The position numbers and the translations under genes are program-made. Of a stretch of 5,002 bases of DNA, positions 1 through 5,002 are shown piece by piece. The stretch's first letter is position 1. Every line of letters starts with the position of its first letter. This DNA comes from Oscillospiraceae bacterium (lineage in GTDB: Bacteria > Bacillota > Clostridia > Oscillospirales > Acutalibacteraceae), in assembly GCA_031273775.1 (NCBI GenBank), contig JAISRF010000107.1, positions 1 through 5,002 of the forward strand. The letters run 5' to 3'. The notes beneath the pieces are model-generated. The model worked only from the letters and a program-made list of their open reading frames with translations. It made no database searches and was not told the DNA's origin.

Positions 1-187
1 GGCTGACCGCCTCCGCCAAAAGCCTTCGGAGACGTTTGCCGTTATCTCCCACGGAAGATTGATAATACACGCCAATCCCAAGTACCGCCATTTGGCGAGA
101 AATGAACTGGGTGTTTGTATCCGTGACATCGCCGAGCAGAAGCTCGGTTCCCACAGAGATGATTTCCGCGTTAAGCAATTTACTCAC
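1..187 (-). CDS. cinA: CinA family protein, N-terminal part (partial, runs off left edge)
   Basis: This is the first 62 codons of a CinA-type protein; the rest lies beyond position 1. The visible protein carries the family's opening block, AEIISVGTELLLGDVTDTNTQF, split here as AEIISVGTELLLG then DVTDTNTQFIS, followed by LGIGVYYQSSVGDN. That block belongs to the MoaB/MogA-like (molybdopterin-binding fold) domain. Known members combine this domain, reported to have ADP-ribose pyrophosphatase activity, with a C-terminal NMN deamidase domain; whether the C-terminal domain is present here cannot be seen. The GTG at 187 is 11 bases after the thiI stop, with AAAAAGG touching it. A TTG at 178 is a good alternative: GGGTGAG would be its ribosome binding site, and the product would start MLNAEII, close to the usual family start. 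It is probably co-transcribed with thiI. The family call is firm; the start is uncertain. Confidence 0.9.
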   Translation of the reverse strand, partial: MSKLLNAEIISVGTELLLGDVTDTNTQFISRQMAVLGIGVYYQSSVGDNGKRLRRLLAEAVS

Positions 188-198
188 CCTTTTTGTTT

Positions 199-1362
199 TC
201 AATTTTCAATTTTCGTGAAAGCCAGTGCCTTCACGAGCAACGCTTCCCCGTCAATCTTTTTTTCCGCTTCCAAGACCTTTTCCAGCTTCGGGCGTGTGCG
301 AGGGTGTTTGGGAGTAAAGACAGAGCAGCAATCCTCATATGGCAAAACAGAAATGTCAAATGTGTCAATTTTACGGGCAATGCGGATGATTTCTTCTTTG
401 TCCATGCCGATAAGCGGTCGCAGTACCGGCAATCCCGCGGCGTCGTCCGTGCAGACAAGAGCCTGAAGCGTTTGGCTGGCCACCTGCCCGGCGCTTTCTC
501 CGGTAATCAGAGCGGCGGCTCCCTCACGCCGAGCTAAACGGGCAGCGGCTTTCATCATAAATCGCCTTCCCAGCACGGTAGCCAAATCTTCCGGGCAGTT
601 TTTGGCAATTTGTTCCTGAATTTCGGTAAACGGCACGATAAACAGCTTGATTTGCCCGGCGTATTCGCCCACACGCGTGAGGAGCGCGCGCACTTTCATC
701 TCGGCGCGTTCGCCGGTGTATGGGGGGCTGGCGAAATGCACCGCCATCAGCTTAATCCCGCGTTTTGCCATCATCCACGCTGCAACCGGACTGTCAATGC
801 CGCCGGAGATCAGCACGGCGGCATAGCCTCCCGTACCAACCGGCAAACCTCCCGCTCCGGGGATTTTTCCTTCGTATATATACGCCAGGCGTTCGCGGAT
901 TTCAATCGTCACCCGCCGCTCCGGCTCGTTGACATCTACCCTTAAGTGAGGGAACTCCGCCAGGATTGCCTCGCCGGATCGCGCGGAAATTTCCGGCGAG
1001 GTCAACCCAAAGGTTTTGTCCGCGCGTTTAGATTCTACCTTGAAGGTTTTGGCAGTTTTCAGTATCGGAGCCAAATAAACACAGGCGGTTTCCAGAATGG
1101 TGTTTATGTCTTTGGAAACCGCGGCGGCACGGGAAAACGCGGCAATGCCAAATACCTTTGAAATCAGGTTTTCGGCTTGGGAAAAGTCAAAGTTTTCCGC
1201 CGGAGGCTCAATATATATTGTCGATTGCGCTTTGATGATTTCGACCGATCCCAACCCCAAAAGCGCGCGTTTTATGTTTTTGATCAGAACTTCCTCAAAC
1301 GTTCCCCGGTTAAGCCCTTTCAGAGCAAGCTCCCCGGTTTTGACCAGCAAGACTTCTTTCAT
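199..1362 (-). CDS. thiI: ThiI, tRNA 4-thiouridine synthase (short form, no rhodanese domain)
   Basis: The 387-residue product uses ATP to activate U8 of tRNA and transfers sulfur to make 4-thiouridine in the cytoplasm. Some family members also feed sulfur to thiamin thiazole synthesis. The N-terminus (MKEVLLVKTGELALKGLNRG) is the ferredoxin-like region. A THUMP RNA-binding domain follows to about residue 165. The PP-loop ATPase domain opens with SGGIDSPVAAW (residues 186-196) and contains TGESAGQVASQTLQ (about 287-300). A Cys-Cys pair in LPYEDCCSVFTPKHP (345-346) matches the position of the conserved Cys344 of the E. coli enzyme. The protein ends near 387, so the C-terminal rhodanese domain of E. 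coli ThiI is absent, as in Bacillus. I chose ATG 1362 because GGG at 1371-1369 sits 6 bases upstream and the protein then begins at the family start. The open frame extends to 1452, but only by overlapping the desulfurase. The desulfurase just upstream is the likely sulfur donor. Confidence 0.96.
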   Translation of the reverse strand: MKEVLLVKTGELALKGLNRGTFEEVLIKNIKRALLGLGSVEIIKAQSTIYIEPPAENFDFSQAENLISKVFGIAAFSRAAAVSKDINTILETACVYLAPILKTAKTFKVESKRADKTFGLTSPEISARSGEAILAEFPHLRVDVNEPERRVTIEIRERLAYIYEGKIPGAGGLPVGTGGYAAVLISGGIDSPVAAWMMAKRGIKLMAVHFASPPYTGERAEMKVRALLTRVGEYAGQIKLFIVPFTEIQEQIAKNCPEDLATVLGRRFMMKAAARLARREGAAALITGESAGQVASQTLQALVCTDDAAGLPVLRPLIGMDKEEIIRIARKIDTFDISVLPYEDCCSVFTPKHPRTRPKLEKVLEAEKKIDGEALLVKALAFTKIEN

Positions 1363-1378
1363 TATTTTCCCTTTTTGC

Positions 1379-1398
1379 GGGCGAATACAATTCGTCCC
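1379..1398. repeat. REP-like imperfect palindrome between desulfurase and thiI
   Basis: On the plus strand GGGCGAAT, a 3-base loop ACA, then ATTCG-T-CCC form an 8-bp stem with one bulged base. On the transcribed strand it reads GGGACGAAT-TGT-ATTCGCCC. It fills most of the 35-base gap, and its left arm begins inside the desulfurase stop codon (TAG at 1400-1398). No T-run follows on the minus strand (GCAAAAAGGG comes next), so it does not look like an intrinsic terminator. From memory it resembles short dispersed palindromes (GTAGGGGCGAATTG... types) found in many copies in some bacterial genomes, but copy number cannot be judged from one window. It could alternatively be an mRNA-processing or stabilising hairpin between the two cistrons. 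Confidence 0.5.
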
Positions 1399-2573
1399 TA
1401 CAATTTGCCCTTTCGGTAAATATGTTCGTACCCTTCTTGCAGAGCGGCGCAAAGCACGTCTATGTCTTCCGGCTTATTTTCCCGCGAAAAGCTCACCCGG
1501 AGCGCGCTGTCAATCACGTTTTCCGGCAAGTGCATGGCGGCGAGCACATGACTTTTTTTTCCTTTGGAGCAGGCGCTCCCGCTTGAGACAAATATGTCTT
1601 TTTTTGCCAGAAAATGGAGCATGGTTTCAGATTTTATGCCCAAAACCGAGAAGTTGAGAATGGAATACACACCGCCCGCGGAATTTATTTTTACAAAAGG
1701 GAACCCGGACAGGAGCGAACACGTGTAATCATACAGATACTTGAAAAACCGCGGTTGCTCCGGATAAGGCGGGCAAGCTTCCAGCGCGGCGGCAAATCCC
1801 AAAATACCGGGCAAATTTTCCGTGCCGGGACGCAAGTTCCGCTCCTGTCCCCCGCCGAAAAACATGGGCGAAAGCTGACACCCTTTTTTCACCGCCAGCG
1901 CGCCGCTACCCTTGGGGCCGTGGATTTTGTGCGCGGAAAGGGTAATCATATCGGCAAAAGCCAGAGAAAGCGGGATTTTCGTGAGCGCTTGTACGCCGTC
2001 TGTGTGAAAAAACGGACGTTTTTTACCGTGGTAATGAGCCAGAATGGTTTTATATATTTGCTCCGTATTATTAACCGCTCCGGTTTCATTGTTCACAGCC
2101 ATAACCGAAATAAGGGCGGTGTTTTCTTTTAACGCGTTCGGAAAACCGGTAAGATCAACCGTGCCGTCCGAGGAAAGCGGGAGAATGGTTACCTCCGCTC
2201 CGAGGTGTTCCAGCCGTTTGAAGGCTTCCAATACCGAATGATGCTCGCCTGCGGAGGTTACGAAGTGTTTCTTTGAGGCATGGCTGCCCGCCGCGCCGAA
2301 AATAACTAAATTATTGGCTTCCGTGCCGCCGGAGGTAAACACCATTTCCTCGGGTTTAGCTCCCGCGGACGCCGCAAGGCTCCTCCGCGCGGCTTCCAGC
2401 CGGACGTATGCCCTGGTTCCAAGGCTGTGAAGGGAGGAAGGATTGCCAAACTCCGACGTCAACGCCCTTGTTACCGTTTCTGCGGCCTCAGGGCAAACAC
2501 GGGTGGTCGCGCTGTTATCAAGGTAAACCGTTAAACGACACTCCCGGCGGTTAATAATAAGTTCCGAGAACAT
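1398..2573 (-). CDS. Cysteine desulfurase, NifS/IscS class (NifZ-like partner of ThiI)
   Basis: This PLP enzyme converts L-cysteine to alanine and holds the released sulfur as a persulfide for transfer to acceptors. Numbering from ATG 2573 (391 residues), the visible landmarks are: VYLDNSATT (16-24), SGGTEANNL (81-89), the PLP-stacking His in GEHHSV (111), NNETGAVN (161-168), HTDGVQ with the PLP aspartate (D192), the Schiff-base lysine in SAHKIHGPKG (K216), NLRPGTEN (246-253), and the persulfide cysteine in SSGSACSKG (C335). All catalytic residues are intact and the length is typical. In Bacillus the equivalent gene beside thiI (nifZ) supplies sulfur for tRNA 4-thiouridine, and the same role is inferred here. 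The start is doubtful. ATG 2573 overlaps a promoter -10 box and has no ribosome binding site. GGGAG at 2545-2541 instead precedes an in-frame ACG at 2531, which would give MVYLDNSATT, the usual family N-terminus. No ATG, GTG or TTG lies in frame between the two. Confidence 0.95.
   Translation of the reverse strand: MFSELIINRRECRLTVYLDNSATTRVCPEAAETVTRALTSEFGNPSSLHSLGTRAYVRLEAARRSLAASAGAKPEEMVFTSGGTEANNLVIFGAAGSHASKKHFVTSAGEHHSVLEAFKRLEHLGAEVTILPLSSDGTVDLTGFPNALKENTALISVMAVNNETGAVNNTEQIYKTILAHYHGKKRPFFHTDGVQALTKIPLSLAFADMITLSAHKIHGPKGSGALAVKKGCQLSPMFFGGGQERNLRPGTENLPGILGFAAALEACPPYPEQPRFFKYLYDYTCSLLSGFPFVKINSAGGVYSILNFSVLGIKSETMLHFLAKKDIFVSSGSACSKGKKSHVLAAMHLPENVIDSALRVSFSRENKPEDIDVLCAALQEGYEHIYRKGKL
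2541..2545 (-). promoter_or_regulatory. Candidate ribosome binding site of the desulfurase
   Basis: GGGAG on the minus strand lies 9 bases before an in-frame ACG codon (2531-2529) and immediately before the conserved VYLDNSATT coding block. It is the only Shine-Dalgarno-like sequence in the leader. It lies 26 bases downstream of ATG 2573, so it cannot serve that codon. It therefore argues that translation starts further inside, at a non-standard codon, or that the reference base is wrong. Confidence 0.45.
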
Positions 2574-2600
2574 TATACACTAAAACTAGCGCTATATCAA
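2572..2600 (-). promoter_or_regulatory. Sigma-A-type promoter for desulfurase-thiI-cinA
   Basis: On the minus strand TTGATA (2600-2595) is separated by exactly 17 bases from TATAAT (2577-2572). The -35 box matches the consensus at 5 of 6 positions and the -10 box is perfect. Transcription would start near 2565-2563. The spacer contains the 8-base palindrome TAGCGCTA (2594-2587). The position, in the 46-base gap after the symporter stop and before the desulfurase, fits a promoter for the sulfur-transfer genes. The -10 box overlaps the ATG at 2573. Confidence 0.75.
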
Positions 2601-2619
2601 CCCGAAAATATCGTGAACT

Positions 2620-4056
2620 TTATTCACTATATTCTTTTACCAACGCGAATACCCGGGGGGACAGTAGAACCAACGCCAACATATTCGGCAGTGCCATCAG
2701 TCCGTTTAACGTGTCGGAAATGTTCCACACCAGGGTCACATCGGTCACCGCACCCAAAACAAGCGCGCCAAAAAACGCCATCCGGTAAAGGGTGACTGCC
2801 GCATTAAAGCGGGCTTTACCCGTAAATTGAGAATGGTGGCATAGGTATTTGGCAAACAGATTTTTTTGTTTTTTGTCGGCGAAGTTCATCCGTAAGTTAC
2901 CGAATAAAAATTCACAGGCGCGCTCGCCGTACAGCGACCAGCTTATGATGGAAGCAAATGCGAAAAGAGCCACCGAAACCGACACGAACTGCCCACCGAA
3001 AGCCGGCAGCGCCTCTGAAAAGGCGGCGGTGGTCAGGATGGTCCCTTCCCCACCCGACTGATACGCGGCGGAGGTCAAAATGACCAGCGCGGTCACGGTG
3101 CAGACTAAAATCGTGTCGAAAAATACCTCCACAGCTCCCCAAAAACCCTGTTCCACAGGGTGCCGGGCGTCCGCGCTGGCATGAGCGATCGGCGCGCTTC
3201 CCATGCCCGCTTCATTGGTAAACACCCCGCGTGAAACGCCGTAACGCATAGCCTGGGCGGCGGTGTACCCGAGCGCCCCCCCGCCTGCCGCCGTGAACGA
3301 AAACCCGCCCTTTATAATCGACAGGAACGCAGGGTGTATGGCGGAAGCGTTTTTAAACAGCACAAAGAACGCGCCGGCCAAATAGAGCAAGGACATAAAC
3401 GGCACCAAAGCGCCGGTAAAATCGGTCACGCGGCGCACACCTCCGCTTATCACCGTCATACACAGTGCCGCCGTCACAATCCCTGTGGAGAGCCGGTTGA
3501 CGCCGAACGACCCGCTGAGACCCGCTCCGATGGCGTTAACCTGCGCCATATTTCCGATTCCGAACGAGGCGAACATACAACACACGGAAAATATGACCGC
3601 CAGCGGCTTCGCCCATTTTGAAAGGCCGTTTACCATGTAATACATCGGTCCGCCGCGCCAGCCATCCGCCGCTTTCTCGCGGTATTTAACCGCCAACGAC
3701 ACCTCGGCAAATTTGGTCATCATGCCAAAAAACGCGGAAACCCACATCCAAAAAACCGCGCCCGGCCCGCCCGCCGCAATTGCCGTCCCCACCCCCACAA
3801 TGTTCCCGGTTCCGATTGTCCCTGCCAAGGCCGCCGACATGGCTTTAAACGGCGAAATTCCGCCCGGTCTTTTTTTGTGCGTAAACAGCGAACCAAAGGT
3901 TTTTTTTATCATAAGCGGGAATTGACGGATTTGCAAAAAGCCGGTGCCCGCGGAAAAATAAAAGCCCAGCGTGATCAGCGCGATAATGGTCGGTACGCCC
4001 CACACCGCGTCATGGATTTTGCTGTTGATTTGTTCGATGATGTCAATAGGTCTCAA
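2620..4056 (-). CDS. AGCS-family sodium:alanine/glycine symporter
   Basis: This integral membrane transporter takes up alanine, glycine or a related small amino acid with sodium (or protons). The product is 478 residues from the TTG at 4056, within the usual family range of roughly 440-490, and is built of about ten to eleven hydrophobic segments. The family signature GGPGAVFWMWVSAFFG is complete at residues 96-111, preceded by the conserved glycine-rich stretch AGTIGTGNIVGVGTAIA (about 78-94). TNEAGMGSAPIAHA and the C-terminal LMALPNMLALVLLS are also typical. I chose TTG 4056 because GGGGGGA (4069-4063) lies 6 bases upstream and the product then begins MRPIDIIEQINSKIHDAVWG, like family N-termini. 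An in-frame ATG at 4077 would add seven residues (MFAGGCF) but has no ribosome binding site and would place the leader hairpin inside the gene. The exact substrate cannot be told from sequence. The gene stands alone between the GNAT gene and the desulfurase promoter. Confidence 0.94.
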   Translation of the reverse strand: MRPIDIIEQINSKIHDAVWGVPTIIALITLGFYFSAGTGFLQIRQFPLMIKKTFGSLFTHKKRPGGISPFKAMSAALAGTIGTGNIVGVGTAIAAGGPGAVFWMWVSAFFGMMTKFAEVSLAVKYREKAADGWRGGPMYYMVNGLSKWAKPLAVIFSVCCMFASFGIGNMAQVNAIGAGLSGSFGVNRLSTGIVTAALCMTVISGGVRRVTDFTGALVPFMSLLYLAGAFFVLFKNASAIHPAFLSIIKGGFSFTAAGGGALGYTAAQAMRYGVSRGVFTNEAGMGSAPIAHASADARHPVEQGFWGAVEVFFDTILVCTVTALVILTSAAYQSGGEGTILTTAAFSEALPAFGGQFVSVSVALFAFASIISWSLYGERACEFLFGNLRMNFADKKQKNLFAKYLCHHSQFTGKARFNAAVTLYRMAFFGALVLGAVTDVTLVWNISDTLNGLMALPNMLALVLLSPRVFALVKEYSE

Positions 4057-4062
4057 AAAACA

Positions 4063-4069
4063 TCCCCCC
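4063..4069 (-). promoter_or_regulatory. Ribosome binding site deciding the TTG start of the symporter
   Basis: GGGGGGA on the minus strand is followed by six bases (TGTTTT) and then TTG at 4056-4054. This is near-ideal spacing and favours TTG over ATG 4077. An ATG at 4063-4061 overlaps this site but is out of frame with the symporter. Confidence 0.6.
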
Positions 4070-4093
4070 GCAAACATTCTATGACGCGGGGAG
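4064..4093 (-). promoter_or_regulatory. Leader hairpin that can mask the symporter ribosome binding site
   Basis: In the minus-strand transcript CUCCCCGC (4093-4086) can pair with GCGGGGGG (4071-4064). This gives an 8-bp stem with one G-U pair and a 14-base loop, and it buries the whole G-run of the ribosome binding site. AUG and a run of six U follow directly, so the same element also resembles an intrinsic terminator or attenuator, although the U-run starts a few bases late. If the -10-like box at 4106-4101 is used, the transcript would begin almost exactly at the hairpin's 5' arm. The pairing is seen in the sequence; a regulatory effect is inferred. Confidence 0.45.
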
Positions 4094-4100
4094 CAGTTTT

Positions 4101-4106
4101 ATTTTA
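4101..4106 (-). promoter_or_regulatory. Possible -10 box for the symporter gene
   Basis: TAAAAT on the minus strand matches the sigma-A -10 consensus at 5 of 6 positions and would start transcription near 4094. No convincing -35 hexamer sits 16-18 bases upstream (TAAGCT is the nearest), so the promoter would need an activator or may be elsewhere. It is the best candidate in the gap. Confidence 0.3.
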
Positions 4107-4126
4107 AGCGGCTCGTCTTTAGTAGC

Positions 4127-4149
4127 TTATTGGCGTAAAACGCCAATAA
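4127..4149. repeat. Perfect 9-bp inverted repeat upstream of the symporter
   Basis: On the plus strand TTATTGGCG, the spacer TAAAA and CGCCAATAA form an uninterrupted 9-bp stem with a 5-base loop. In plus-strand RNA it is followed by an A-run, and in minus-strand RNA it is preceded by a T-run and followed by GCTACT, so neither strand shows the stem-then-U-run of a standard terminator. Its place about 20 bases upstream of the possible -10 box suits an operator for a dimeric regulator. A remnant of a small palindromic repeat is the alternative. Confidence 0.5.
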
Positions 4150-4175
4150 AAAACAATAATTCCCAACTCTCAATT

Positions 4176-4191
4176 GCGCTCCGCAGAGCGC
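4176..4191 (-). repeat. GC-rich hairpin just after the GNAT stop codon
   Basis: On the minus strand GCGCTC, loop TGCG and GAGCGC form a perfect 6-bp stem starting two bases after the GNAT stop (4193). AATTGAGAGTTGGGAATT follows instead of a T-run. It could protect the 3' end of the hisE-GNAT message or act as a weak, Rho-assisted stop, but it is not a textbook intrinsic terminator. The hairpin plus AATTGAGAGTTGGGAATT unit also looks like dispersed intergenic repeats known from some Clostridia; this is from memory and unverified. Confidence 0.4.
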
Positions 4192-4192
4192 G

Positions 4193-4765
4193 TCAGGTCA
4201 TCATGCGGTTGTACACATCGTCCGTAATGGCGTACAAACGTATATCCCGCGGTGCGCCTTTGCAGTAAATACCCTTACACAACACGCCCTCAAAACTCAT
4301 TCCGATTTTTTCCAGGACTCGCAGGGACGCCGTATTTTCTGGCATACAACGGGATTCCATCCGCTGAAATCCCACCTGCCGGAACCCAAAATGTACCAGT
4401 GCCATGGCGGCCTCGGAGCCGTAGCCGAAGCCCCAGTACGCGTCGGAGATGGCATAACCCAACTCCGTAACCTTAAAAAACGGGTCGATGGAAACGTAAC
4501 TGCACGTGCCAATCAACTTGCCCGTGCCCCGGAGTTCAATGCCCCATGTGACGGAAAGCCCGGTTTTATAATTCATCTGAACCCAGTCAATAAAACCGCG
4601 GGAATCGTTTTTTGATTTATGCGGACTCCACGCCACAAAGCGGCTTACCGCTTCCCGCGAACAATAATTAAACACATCCCCGATGTCCCGATGGGACAGG
4701 GAGCGTAAAATAAGCCGCGGCGTGTTAAGTACCGGAAAAGGGCGGAAATAGTCGTCGAACTTCAT
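4193..4765 (-). CDS. GNAT-family N-acetyltransferase, RimJ/RimL type
   Basis: The 190-residue cytoplasmic enzyme belongs to the acetyl-CoA-dependent GNAT superfamily, in the RimJ/RimL-like (Acetyltransf_3) branch. Landmarks are the N-terminal TPRLILR strand (15-21), FSIELRG-like strand region WGIELRGTGKLIGTCSY (74-90), ELGYAISDAYWGFGYGSEA (101-119) with the acetyl-CoA pyrophosphate loop GFGYGSEA, and MPENTASLRVLEKIGM (141-156), the conserved asparagine-containing block. Members of this branch acetylate ribosomal protein N-termini, amino acids, peptides or antibiotics, so the substrate cannot be assigned. ATG 4765 overlaps the hisE stop in an ATGA (4762-4765), and GGTGGA sits about 10 bases upstream inside hisE. 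Translation is therefore probably coupled to hisE. A functional link to histidine synthesis is possible but not shown. Confidence 0.93.
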   Translation of the reverse strand: MKFDDYFRPFPVLNTPRLILRSLSHRDIGDVFNYCSREAVSRFVAWSPHKSKNDSRGFIDWVQMNYKTGLSVTWGIELRGTGKLIGTCSYVSIDPFFKVTELGYAISDAYWGFGYGSEAAMALVHFGFRQVGFQRMESRCMPENTASLRVLEKIGMSFEGVLCKGIYCKGAPRDIRLYAITDDVYNRMMT

Positions 4766-5002
4766 GTGTTTTTATCCACCGTCTTAAATGGTTTCAGGTT
4801 ACCTTGCTTGGCACTCCGTTCGGCGTGAATTTTTTCCAAATCGGCCAATGTTACCCCTTGATCCGCCATTAAAACCGCCAAATGGTATAGTAAATCTGAA
4901 ATTTCCAAAACAAGTTCAGCCCGGTCACCATCTTTGGCGGCGATGATTACCTCTGAGCATTCCTCGCCGCATTTTTTTAAGATTTTATTGAGTCCGCTCT
5001 CG
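4762..5002 (-). CDS. hisE: Phosphoribosyl-ATP pyrophosphatase HisE (partial, N-terminus off right edge)
   Basis: The last 79 codons are visible, read from 5001 down to the TGA at 4764-4762. The enzyme hydrolyses phosphoribosyl-ATP to phosphoribosyl-AMP and pyrophosphate, the second step of histidine synthesis. The all-alpha MazG-like fold shows the family blocks in order: GLNKILKKCGEECSEVIIAAK, interrupted only by the window edge at its left, with the metal-binding glutamates in GEECSE, then EISDLLYHLAVLM with the conserved E..D pair, and VTLADLEKIHAERS. A 15-residue tail (KQGNLKPFKTVDKNT) follows the usual domain end. About 20-35 residues are missing if it is a stand-alone HisE. It could equally be the C-terminal half of a HisIE fusion, which the window cannot settle. 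It is likely the end of a his operon, with the GNAT gene appended by a 4-base overlap. Confidence 0.92.
   Translation of the reverse strand, partial: ESGLNKILKKCGEECSEVIIAAKDGDRAELVLEISDLLYHLAVLMADQGVTLADLEKIHAERSAKQGNLKPFKTVDKNT

Noticed and set aside
1363..1452. Extension of thiI upstream to ATG 1452
   Set aside because: It would overlap the desulfurase coding region by about 55 bases and adds 30 residues unlike any ThiI N-terminus, whereas ATG 1362 has a ribosome binding site and the family start MKEVLLVKTGE.
2611..2627. Intrinsic terminator after the symporter (GTGAA-TAAAG-TTCAC)
   Set aside because: The stem is only 5 bp and AT-rich, includes the stop codon in its loop, and is followed by GATATTTTCGG instead of a proper U-run. 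Too weak to call.
4078..4192. Glycine riboswitch or other known riboswitch ahead of the AGCS symporter
   Set aside because: The gap is only about 115-136 bases and I find none of the conserved glycine aptamer cores. Only simple hairpins are present.
2912..4512. Alternative minus-strand frames at 2912-3142 and 4297-4512, and 231-458 inside thiI
   Set aside because: They are out-of-frame readings within the symporter, GNAT and thiI genes, with Arg-rich translations typical of frame shadows.
59..4615. Plus-strand open frames, such as 59-466, 1097-1657, 1614-2132 and 3334-3621
   Set aside because: Each lies opposite a minus-strand gene with clear family motifs, and the translations are low-complexity or Arg/His/Pro-rich with no recognisable domain.
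1..5002. CRISPR array, tRNA or rRNA gene, transposase, phage or toxin-antitoxin system
   Set aside because: No regularly spaced repeats, no cloverleaf-like sequences and no mobile-element or defence genes were seen. The coding space is filled by six housekeeping-type genes.

Overview
All genes in this window lie on the minus strand, so transcription runs from the right end to the left. In transcription order they are: the 3' part of hisE (histidine biosynthesis), a GNAT N-acetyltransferase, an AGCS-family sodium:amino-acid symporter, a NifS/IscS-type cysteine desulfurase, thiI (tRNA 4-thiouridine synthase) and the 5' part of cinA. hisE and cinA run off the window edges. The other four genes are complete.

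The sequence suggests a Gram-positive, Clostridia- or Bacillota-like bacterium of medium GC content. The reasons are the short ThiI without a rhodanese domain beside a dedicated cysteine desulfurase (the Bacillus nifZ-thiI arrangement), purine-rich ribosome binding sites, sigma-A-type promoter spacing, and TTG/GTG start codons. No sequence search was possible, so this placement is inference.

Layout, right to left. (1) 4762-5002: end of hisE, whose stop overlaps the GNAT start by 4 bases (ATGA). (2) 4193-4765: GNAT acetyltransferase. (3) 4057-4192: a structured intergenic region with a 6-bp GC-rich hairpin, a perfect 9-bp inverted repeat, a possible -10 box, and a GC-rich hairpin that would bury the ribosome binding site of the symporter. 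(4) 2620-4056: AGCS symporter. (5) 2574-2619: short gap with a near-consensus promoter (TTGATA, 17 bases, TATAAT). (6) 1398-2573: cysteine desulfurase. (7) 1363-1397: short gap holding most of a REP-like hairpin that contributes the desulfurase stop. (8) 199-1362: thiI. (9) 1-187: cinA start.

The desulfurase, thiI and cinA probably form one transcript from the promoter at 2572-2600, because no terminator is visible between them. The desulfurase would supply persulfide sulfur from cysteine to ThiI, which thiolates U8 of tRNA. The gene content is ordinary housekeeping metabolism and I see no sign of a new multi-gene system. The points worth a second look are regulatory: a desulfurase whose only ATG lies inside its own promoter -10 box, and a symporter leader that can fold over its own ribosome binding site.
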